Of a stretch of 64,000 nucleotides of DNA, positions 57,068 to 64,000 are shown piece by piece (position 1 is the first letter of the stretch; each line of letters opens with the position of its first letter). Made by a program: the position numbers and the translations under genes. Below the pieces are notes generated by a model, which was not told the origin of the DNA, ran no database searches, and saw only the letters and a program-made list of their open reading frames with translations. Source of the stretch: Rutstroemia sp. NJR-2017a BVV2. Its lineage: Eukaryota > Ascomycota > Leotiomycetes > Helotiales > Rutstroemiaceae. The stretch is taken from assembly GCA_002946415.1 (NCBI GenBank), contig NJPS01000038.1, forward strand, positions 186,001 through 250,000, read 5' to 3'.

Positions 57068-57109
57068 CGTGGGGAAGCGTGGGGAGCACGTGGGGAGCAC
57101 GTGGGGAGT
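57068..57109. promoter_or_regulatory. Tandem CGTGGGGA / CACGTG motif array
   Basis: Four copies of GCGTGGGGA or CACGTGGGGAG follow each other at 8-12 bp spacing. Two of them contain the palindromic E-box CACGTG, and each contains GTGGGG, which fits the fungal CreA consensus SYGGRG. It sits about 375 bp upstream of the small gene at 57484 and 650 bp downstream of the Gln-rich gene. Function as a carbon-regulated or bHLH-bound site is inference from motif identity. Confidence 0.4.
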
Positions 57110-57483
57110 TAGCAATTCCACGCAGCCGGCAGCCACGGACATATAAGCGAGTATAAGCGAATAACATCATCACCAACACGAAAATATGATTGGAGGCTCC
57201 TTTCTGAATATATAAATCTAAGCACCTCTCAAAATAGTTCTCAAGATAATTACTATATGGGACCGAAGAATAGTACAGGAATTGGTTTCTGGGTATTCAA
57301 ATCCCCTCGATTCTCTTTCTCCTCTTGAATTTTCTCTTCTCTATAATATCACACAAATCCACACACAAATCCAATCCTCATTCTTGTACTTCCTCGTGTC
57401 TACCCTCAACACTTCCTTATACTATAAATCATATTATCCATATCTAATTTTTCGAAATCTCATTCTATCACGCTGTCTTCCTT

Positions 57484-57744
57484 ATGCATTCCTTTCTAAG
57501 AATCGCCAAGACCATTGACTTCTCATCAACTTTCGTTACCACCACACTGGGTGTGATGAGCTGGAGATACACAGTACAGTAAGTGTTCCAATCGACAACC
57601 ATCATATGCAGCTAAGGTTTATCATACTGACAGCTATGTAACAGTTCCGCAAAGTGCAACGAGTTACGCCAAGCGTGGCAAGAAGGCAATAAAGTAATTC
57701 AACAATTGGAATCACAATTGCCTGCGGATTCGAAGGGAAAGTGA
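57484..57744 (+). CDS. Spliced 64-residue protein, probably membrane-anchored
   Basis: Two exons, 57484-57578 and 57645-57744. The 66-nt intron has GTAAGT donor, ATACTGAC branch site and AACAG acceptor. The product begins MHSFLRIAKTIDFSSTFVTT, continues through a weakly hydrophobic stretch (TLGVMSWRYTV), and ends in a charged helix (CNELRQAWQEGNKVIQQLES). A basic, acid-poor start followed by a short hydrophobic segment is what small mitochondrial inner-membrane proteins look like, but I recognise no family. Reading through the intron hits a stop one codon after the junction, so splicing is needed. The quality of all three splice signals is the main evidence. A second small ORF starts only 11 nt after its stop. 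Confidence 0.6.
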
Positions 57745-57755
57745 TCGACTGAATC

Positions 57756-57935
57756 ATGGCTCTCCCTCGAACACTCGTGAAAGCCTTCTCTCCGGCGTGC
57801 GCTACTCTCTCTGTTGCTATGACGGTGGCTATGTTGCAAAAGTAAGTCTATCATGCTTCTTTCTACGATATCTGCATCAGTCGCCTCACAAAGAAGAAGG
57901 AAAATGCGACACGTCCTAATCGAGACTCGACATAG
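57756..57935 (+). CDS. Second micro-ORF directly downstream
   Basis: ATG at 57756, 11 nt after the previous stop. Unspliced it encodes 29 residues (MALPRTLVKAFSPACATLSV then AMTVAMLQK) and stops at 57845. With the GTAAGT donor at 57842 and a CAG acceptor ending at 57880 it encodes 46 residues with a basic tail (RLTKKKENATRPNRDST). The implied 39-nt intron is short even for fungi. Like its neighbour it starts basic and then has a hydrophobic stretch. It could be a second cistron on the same transcript, a separate gene whose promoter lies in the upstream one, or a chance frame in a 3'UTR. Confidence 0.35.
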
Positions 57936-58717
57936 CTTAGATACCCTAGTTCTTAATCATAAATTGCACAAGTTTTCTTCAGACTAGATATGCTCCTTTA
58001 ATTACTCTTTTGCATGAGTTAAGAACATAAACTCTCTGGATTTTCAATGTGATTATTGACGTGGGGAGATCCAATCGCATGTGTTTCAACTCTTCTTTTC
58101 TCAAAGTCATTCGATGAGTCACTGGTAACTAGGTACACCACGGTAAAACTTTGATGTACCGACATTAGAATTGGCAGTACTATTCTGGAGGCGTTTTTTC
58201 GTGATTTTTCATCCTCAAAAACCAAGATCTCATCCTTTGTAGTTGAACTTTGACCCATATTCGGTCGGTAGCCTATCCCACGTACCATGCCACAGGAGCG
58301 ATGCTCTTCTACCGCCCTATCGAATCGTATTTCCAAAGTCACTGGCAGATTTGTCGAGGATTCACTGGATGAGAATTATGAAGATGTGTGCATAGTATGA
58401 TTGATGATTGCCAATTCTATCTGTATCTCCATAATTTCTAATAGCCCTGTTCTACGCCATGATGTAATATGCATTGCTGTCACAAAATCCAAGTACCAGA
58501 AGTGAATCCATTAATGTCCATCCATATCATCTGCATTCTCCCACATTCTTCCATATCTTCCCAGATCCCCCATTTCAACCTCTTGTATCCTTAAGATCTG
58601 ACAATATTCCATGAATGACCAGAAACTCCAGTGCATGACCAACCCAAGTCCGGTACTGTTCCGCCTCTGTGCCAAGTTTTTCCATGCTCCATCGCCCATT
58701 AACCCCGAACACCACCA
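57936..58717. other. Intergenic region
   Basis: Mixed sequence. A 107-codon minus frame (58019-58342) has no supporting feature. No gene supported. Confidence 0.45.
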
Positions 58718-58774
58718 TGAAGAAGATGCAGTCTTGACGTTCCCAGCACCAATCCATTTAACCCCATCAACCCA

Positions 58775-58826
58775 GAAGACCACCACCTGAAGAGACCACC
58801 ACCTGAAGAGACCGCCACCTGAAGAC
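58775..58826. repeat. 16-bp tandem repeat (GAAGAGACCACCACCT)
   Basis: Three units and a partial, the first shortened by two bases. Confidence 0.85.
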
Positions 58827-58921
58827 ACGCGGGCCAGAGACACTTAATCAATCGAAGAGGTTGCCGAATGCAGGCGCCGTTGAGCAAAGAGATGTCGTTT
58901 GTTGAGGTTGTGTTGCTTGAA

Positions 58922-59015
58922 AGTGTTGCTGATTGAAGGTGTTGCTGATTGAAGGTGTTGCTGATTGAAGGTGTTGCTGATTGAAGGTGTTGCTGATTGA
59001 AGGTGTTGTCGGTTG
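58922..59015. repeat. 16-bp tandem repeat (GGTGTTGCTGATTGAA)
   Basis: Nearly six consecutive units with a strict 16-bp period, the last one changed to GTCGGTTGAAC. The period is not a multiple of three, so any protein frame cycles through three phases. The repetitive minus-strand ORFs here are therefore artefacts. Confidence 0.92.
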
Positions 59016-59240
59016 AACGCACCACTTGTCGGCACAGCGAGAACAGCAACAGACCAGAATCCCAGCCTGAAGAAGATGCAGTCTTGACCCCCCCACCAGC
59101 CTTGGTGGTGAGGGGACCTTTTTTTTTCCAACTTTTTTTGGATTTTAAGGAAAGAAACAACAAAGACAAAGGAAAATAATAATACATGCGGTGAAGAGTC
59201 CCTTGATGAGTACTACACATATTGAACCCCAGCAGCGTTC

Positions 59241-59430
59241 GACAAGAGCGCGCTAGCATCTCTTGCCGGGCTCAGCGTAACGCCAAGTTGCCAACGTTTC
59301 GGACTCGGCTTCAGGTTGCCCTTTCAGCGTCAGCATCTTTCGTATCCGGCTTCGGCCGGGTTTGCATCGCCTGCTGAGCGGCGCCTTTCCAGCTCCGGAC
59401 CTCATTCAATACGCCGCAGGGCGCACAAAT
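59241..59430. other. CpG-rich island without a gene
   Basis: About 190 bp are markedly richer in G+C and in CG dinucleotides than the surroundings (TTCGGCCGGG, GAGCGGCGCC, CGCCGCAGGGCGC). No frame, tRNA-like fold or repeat explains it. Confidence 0.5.
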
Positions 59431-60198
59431 TGTGGCCATTACTCCACTGTACGTAAGTCGAATAGATGGGCATTTTTAATATCGCAAAAGAGGTGAGGAA
59501 AAAAAGAAGATCAGAAACGCGGACGAAGGGAAACATTCTGTTTTGTTTACCTTGGGAAACTCTGTTTTCGCAGAGTAGGTGTTGAGGGAAGGCACTTGCT
59601 ATGCTTCTGTAGAAGGGGAAGTCATGATGGGTAGATACCTAGTATCTCTGTGGTGAGGATGACTTGTGGTCTTGATATTGTAGCGATCGTTCCTTGCAAT
59701 GTTTCAATGCAGGCAGGAGCCGAGGAACTCCCTAATAACACTGGCATAGTTCTGGTAGAACTTCCTGGAGCTCGATCCCACTTGGAAACCCTCATCATAG
59801 ACCTGCAAACAAAAGAACAAAGCAGAACAAAGGACAAAGAAAACACAGAATAGAATCACCGTACAATGTAACAAAAGAAAAGGATAGCCAAATGACATAT
59901 ACTAATGTATTGACTAGGTATTCAAAGTACAAATATGTACGTCCTTACCAACCTAACCTAATAAACCCCACACAAACAAACAGTTCTTACTCAAGCTGAT
60001 CTCGACGGTCGATCCTCGCTTCCATCCTCCAAGATTCCATACTATCCAATCCCATTCTCTTTCACTCGCGACCTTCGAAGCGAAGTGGAGCCAGAGTACC
60101 ATATCCTATATCCTATACCTCTCCTCTTCAAGACCTCCGCAACCCCAATACTCGATTCCCTCATCCTCTCCCTTCTCTTCAAACGGTAGTCTCCCCAC
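59431..60198. other. Intergenic region
   Basis: Nothing supportable as a gene. The right edge is the 3' flank of the minus-strand DUF7918-type gene. Confidence 0.5.
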
Positions 60199-61578
60199 TA
60201 CATCAGCATCTCCTCATCCTCATCCTCACTCACCACCCGAAAATTTTCCTCCAAGGCATCTATCTTCTCAAAATCCCCCACACCACACCCACCACCACCA
60301 TCCTCCTCATCCCAGGAACCAATACTAATACCCCCCAATGAGCTGAGTGGCGAAAGTGGGGTTTCGGATTTGGTATTTGCTGCATCTGCAATGATGGTGG
60401 TGGGGATTTCATTTTTTTGTGGTTGCTCCTGTATACATTGTAATTAGCATGTAAAAGTTAATTATAGGAGATCATGTATAGCTCAGGGGAGATGCTACAG
60501 CCACGGGTTTCTCTACCACCATCATCGCCTCATCTTTGGTTTCCTGGCTTTCATCAGCATGCCTATGAATGCCTGGATTCTGATTACGCCAAGTTCCTAC
60601 CTGTGATGACAGCGCGGTCGACAATCTCTGCTGGAGCTCCACGAATCCTACCAAAAACCAGTCAGTGTGCTCCCCCCTCAATATCGAGGATTAGTTTCAT
60701 ACTTAAAGATCTATACTTAAAAACAAAAACACCAAGCGGGTTTGCATCTTTGTTTCTAAGATGTGATGCCTTTCCCAAATGCCTGTAAAATTGCGGGGGC
60801 CCAAGAGAAACTCCATACGAGATATTGTTCTTTAATGAGGCCTTGTGAACCGGTCGACTTAAATCGAATGCCAGATCTGGGCTCATCAGATCCCGGCGGG
60901 GTACTTTTTCGTTTTTGAAGTCTATGTCTTCTTTCGTGTGTGTGTAGATCTCGAGGACGATACTGCCGACTGATGCTAAAGCAGCCTCGTCCTTCTTGAT
61001 GCGTTCTGGGGAAATATCGTCGCTGTCAGATTCTGCGGTGTTTGTGAGTTAGTGAGCTGTAGCAAAGTTGAAGATATGTTCTTTAATTTGCAAATAATTG
61101 GGATAAATTGAGATATACACTTACTGGTCTCAATCTTCCTGAAGAAAAAATCCTTCACATGTCCCGAACGGCGTGATTTGCCCACTGTATACCCACGCGC
61201 TTCAAACGCTAGAGCTTTACCAAGTGCCAATTTCTCCAACCGACATGCTCGGTATAATGGTTCGCTGACCGGAACGCCGTCGATAATGATAAGTACAGAG
61301 ACTGCGAAGAAGTTCTGTACTTTTCGTTTGACAAACTTGAGAAATGGGGGCCGAAGGATAATCAAAAAGCTGAAGGATTCATCTGTTTTTGCTTGTACGT
61401 ATTTGGTGGTGATGTTCGATGCGTCCAGCGAGCTGACTGCGTTCTCGCCCTTGCTTGATGCATTTGGTTCCTTGGGGATGTTTGTAGTTTCGGACACTGC
61501 GGGGTCAATTTCTGGAAGAGGATTACCTTCCGCGAAGATGCGAACCTCGAGGCCAGGGACACCGAGGAGCACTGCCAT
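60199..61578 (-). CDS. DUF7918-type protein with acidic C-terminal tail
   Basis: I assemble four exons: 61125-61578, 60703-61032, 60499-60647 and 60199-60428, with ordinary GT-AG introns. The start MAVLLGVPGLEVRIFAEGN and the pattern ASNITTKYVQAKTDESFSF, SVLIIIDGVPVSEPLYRACR and RSGHVKDFFFRKIET match the fungal DUF7918 family, a beta-rich domain of unknown role. VGSIVLEIYTHTKED and GVSLGPPQFYRHLGKASH continue it. Exon 2 ends FVFKYRSL and joins a helical segment (FVELQQRLSTALSSQVG) and an acidic tail (FRVVSEDEDEEMLM). By my count exon 4 is one base short of a whole frame across a CCA-rich tract near 60290-60305, so either I misread that tract or the tail is frame-shifted. The total would be about 387 residues. 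If the last two introns are ignored the protein stops at 60662 with 274 residues. Confidence 0.68.
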
Positions 61579-61642
61579 AGTCTTGGGCACAGACGAACCA
61601 CCGGGTGGCTGTTAGCTAAATATGCTGATCCTCAAATAATAC

Positions 61643-62049
61643 TCAAGAATGACTATCGATACTGGGCCGGTGATGGGGCAGAATTAATGAGATGTTGACT
61701 GCGAGTAAAGATGATTGACGAGTAGTTGGCGAGACCATGAGCTCACCGGCTGAGGAAGGCGCAACTGGATATAGATCAGAGACTGCGTAACAAGGCATTG
61801 TCGCGACAAGAAACGGATTTCGCCCCGCTCTTTCCTCTGCAGTTTTGTACTCGTCTGACATCCAAGAAGCGCCAAACTTGATCATGTATCGTCCTGGTGA
61901 AGGCTGCATGTCGAAACAATCATTCTGATTGGAGAAGCTGCTATCGACGAACTGCTTTGTGGTCCGACGAACCCAAGTTCTTTCTACTCCCCGACAAGTA
62001 AGATGATCGAGCCATGAAGTATACCATACTTTAGAGAGGTCATGGAGCT
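61643..62049 (-). other. Unassigned open frame between two genes
   Basis: A minus-strand frame stays open for about 140 codons between the F-box stop and the DUF7918 start. It reads like protein (DLSKVWYTSWLDHLTCRG, ERTWVRRTTKQFVDSS, DMQPSPGRYMIKFGASWMSD, NPFLVATMPCYAVSDLYPV), with normal Trp and Cys use. The first ATG is at about 61909. A GTCAG that could be a splice acceptor lies just upstream of it (about 62050), and a GCCGGTGAGC donor-like site near 61744. It may be a last exon of an unresolved transcript or a decayed gene. I cannot connect it. Confidence 0.25.
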
Positions 62050-62055
62050 GACGTG

Positions 62056-63354
62056 CTAAATCAGAGCTCGAAAATCCACTCCTTCATTTTCACACATCGT
62101 GGACAACCCACTGTCCTCCAGCTGTTCTGTAACTTGTGGTATGTTCGTCGAAATATACTTCAACACAGGAAAGTTAGTTTCTTTCCTTGAGACCAACTCA
62201 ATCAACTGAGCGACCATTTCTGCACCATTTTCATGGTTATCCTGAAGTAATTCAAGACTTTCCAGTGTTTTCGGCAACACCTCCCAAAGGTTGACCCTGT
62301 ACGGATAGGGTCCCAGGAGGAGTATATAATTCATCCTAATATGTTTCAATCTTGAAAACTCAGCAAGTTTGGGCAGACTGATCACATTTCCAGGAAGATG
62401 AATTGGCCCATCGAGCTCCAACCATTCCAAACTCTCCTTCGTGAGCGACAATGATTCATGCAAGATTGACATGTAATAACTGTTCTCGAAAGAGAGATTG
62501 AGCTTTTTCAAACATGTCAATGAACAGAAGAAGTAGAGAGGCATACGTCGCGCCATGCTCATCTTTGACACATGTAATTCCTCAATCGCTGACTGGCGGT
62601 ACTGGAAGGTTGTGAAAGTATCCATGCTATCCAAGTCGAATTCAGAGATCTTGAGGCAGCGTAAAGTGGGCAGACCTAGGACAGGTGCGACATCTGATAG
62701 TTGCAAAGGATCGAAACTGATGGACGAAGCCTGCGTATATTCGACATGCTTTAGAGCAGCAAAGAACCGTGGTCTACTCACAAGCTTCGAGTAATACATT
62801 GCAGCAACGGACTCTTTTGCAAACCAAGGATTTCGAAATATTCCGCACGAGTTTCCTGAAATTCGTTCGACGCAGAGTGTCTGGATATTCGAGAACATGT
62901 GTATCAGACCCACCAGGAGGTAATTCATGTTGAATTGCTCGTCTGGTTCATGCATATTGGAGTTACGATGAAGCTCCTGGGTCGGATACCCTAGTCGTTT
63001 GCCAATGATTCCGAAGAGGTGCGCTATGTTCCCTTCATGAATTTCTTCTTCTTCAGTTGACCCTCTGGTGTCAGTAATCTTGGTGCTCTCCCCGTATTCC
63101 TTCACACTTGCAAATCTAACCATAGCAGCCAACTCTGGACTTCGTGTGACTGTCATCAAAAACTGCACCATTTGTTTGGGGCCGCTATGTATATACTTTG
63201 TATATAAGAATGGTTGCGTAGCCTCATTGAAAGCTCTGCATGTACGAGCTAGACAATACAGATCTATATCGTGCTCGTGCAAGGGAATCAGGTCTGAAAG
63301 GGAACGGACAATCTCGGATTGCAGCTCCGGCGGAAGATCTTGAATGCGACTCAT
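62056..63354 (-). CDS. F-box protein
   Basis: A single-exon 432-residue protein. The N-terminal 45 residues form an F-box (MSRIQDLPPELQSEIVRSLS, then DIDLYCLARTCRAFNEATQ and FLYTKY), which binds Skp1 in SCF ubiquitin ligases. The remainder has degenerate leucine-rich-repeat-like spacing (FFAALKHVEYTQASSISF, LPTLRCLKISEFDLDSM, SLTCLKKLNLSF, ESLEWLELDG, LAEFSRLKHIRMN, TLESLELLQDN), as in many fungal F-box proteins where it chooses the substrate. It ends with the common LSTMCENEGVDFR pattern. The ATG at 63354 is the first in frame. Such proteins are numerous and fast-evolving in Pezizomycotina, and the substrate cannot be inferred. Confidence 0.85.
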   Translation of the reverse strand: MSRIQDLPPELQSEIVRSLSDLIPLHEHDIDLYCLARTCRAFNEATQPFLYTKYIHSGPKQMVQFLMTVTRSPELAAMVRFASVKEYGESTKITDTRGSTEEEEIHEGNIAHLFGIIGKRLGYPTQELHRNSNMHEPDEQFNMNYLLVGLIHMFSNIQTLCVERISGNSCGIFRNPWFAKESVAAMYYSKLVSRPRFFAALKHVEYTQASSISFDPLQLSDVAPVLGLPTLRCLKISEFDLDSMDTFTTFQYRQSAIEELHVSKMSMARRMPLYFFCSLTCLKKLNLSFENSYYMSILHESLSLTKESLEWLELDGPIHLPGNVISLPKLAEFSRLKHIRMNYILLLGPYPYRVNLWEVLPKTLESLELLQDNHENGAEMVAQLIELVSRKETNFPVLKYISTNIPQVTEQLEDSGLSTMCENEGVDFRALI

Positions 63355-64000
63355 GGTTGGAAAGAGGGTAAGTGGTCAGCTTAAGAAATAACTTCTAAAG
63401 CGATCCAAGTACACGTCGATGATATCTTCTGCCGGCGGATTATGGGTTGTTTGTCGCGTCCTTCCATGTTGTCGTCAATTTCAGCCAAGATGATGAGATA
63501 GTGAAGCGTCGAGTGAGATCAATGGCCCGTGCACGAAACATACAGAAGTCACAGGCCACAAAGCCCAGCATGAAACAAAGTGCTACATATATATAATTCA
63601 TTTATATTTGAGACTCCTGGACATTATTCATTGTGAGTTCTCTAAGTCTTCATCTATGCCCATCAATTGCATGTTCATCTTTCACAACCTTGCTACAAGA
63701 ACTCCGCGGACCGGGTGTTTGCTGAATGAGAACAACTTACTTGCCAGGGCCGCTATCACCCTCTTGATATTTCTATCACGTTTGAACCAGTCTAGGGGCT
63801 TGATCGTAGCTGTCATAATGCATTCTCCTCATATTAACTTAGTAGCGCAAGTGGAAGCAACTTCATTATCACGTGATATCCAGATGCATAGCGATCACGT
63901 GTACACACGAGCCAAGGATGAATGCTCAGAACGACCAGAGCTCTGCGTTGTCCAAGTGATAGAAGTGAAGTGAGGTTGTTGGAGAGAATTTTGATTCAAT
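63355..64000. other. Promoter of the F-box gene and window edge
   Basis: A 121-codon plus frame (63608-63973) begins at a TTG and has no motif. I do not accept it. Nothing else is seen. Confidence 0.5.

Larger units (their letters stand above)
58718..59088. repeat. Repeat block bounded by identical 21-bp direct repeats
   Basis: The same 21-bp sequence (beginning TGAAGAAGATGCAG) occurs at 58718-58738 and 59068-59088, exactly 350 bp apart in the same orientation. Between them are two separate tandem arrays. Minus-strand frames across the block show matching fragments (QDCIFF twice) because of the duplication. I find no terminal inverted repeats or coding remnant to name an element. Confidence 0.6.

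Noticed and set aside
58699..59259. 186-codon minus ORF with Asn-Thr-Phe-Asn-Gln-Gln repeats
   Set aside because: The repeats come from a 16-bp DNA array cycling through all three frames, so the protein repetition is an artefact.

Overview
This window looks like nuclear DNA of a filamentous ascomycete (Pezizomycotina). The genes are mostly monocistronic and carry short introns (about 44-270 nt) with GTAAGT/GTGAGT-type donors and CTAAC/CTGAC-type branch sites. The recognisable families fit this: L-arabinitol 4-dehydrogenase, an UMTA/LaeA-like methyltransferase, a DUF7918-type protein, fungal C2H2, F-box and MFS proteins. A Leotiomycete (Helotiales) is my best guess, but that is inference. No rRNA, tRNA, CRISPR array or intact transposon was found. 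Coordinates of spliced genes are whole-gene spans; exons are given in the text.

Layout. 1-6 kb: no supportable gene. 6.0-7.0 kb: a pyrimidine-rich leader with a 5'UTR intron ahead of a 30-residue microprotein. 9.2-9.9 kb: Arp2/3 subunit 5 (+). 11.5-14.0 kb: eight-exon sugar/quinate-type transporter (+). 14.4-14.6 kb: 18-bp minisatellite. 14.9-17.1 kb: AAAP amino-acid permease (-) with an apparent GA splice donor. 18.8-20.0 kb: C2H2 zinc-finger protein (+) with a small first exon. 22.1-25.6 kb: a 1149-residue disordered protein (-). 27.3-28.0 kb: ATP synthase subunit g (-). 28.4-29.6 kb: L-arabinitol 4-dehydrogenase (-), divergent from a D-2-hydroxyacid dehydrogenase (+, 30.4-31.5 kb). 31.8-34.4 kb: two unrecognised small genes (+). 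35.8-37.5 kb: DHA1 MFS exporter (+). 38.6-39.1 kb: a doubtful Ser/Pro-rich ORF. 41.7-42.9 kb: SAM methyltransferase (-). 42.9-52 kb: a 9-kb gene-poor stretch with many short tandem repeats. 52.0-55.3 kb: three related small proteins starting Met-Cys (-). 55.7-56.4 kb: Gln/Gly/Ser-rich protein (+). 57.5-57.9 kb: two tiny spliced ORFs 11 nt apart (+). 58.7-59.4 kb: a repeat-rich, then CpG-rich block. 60.2-61.6 kb: DUF7918-type protein (-). 62.1-63.4 kb: F-box protein (-).

The genes look like a mixed chromosomal segment (actin nucleation, mitochondrial ATP synthase, pentose catabolism, uptake and efflux) and not one pathway cluster. The least explained material is the small-gene content: the 30-residue microprotein, the paired micro-ORFs near 57.6 kb and the Met-Cys family. 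These are my best candidates for something undescribed.
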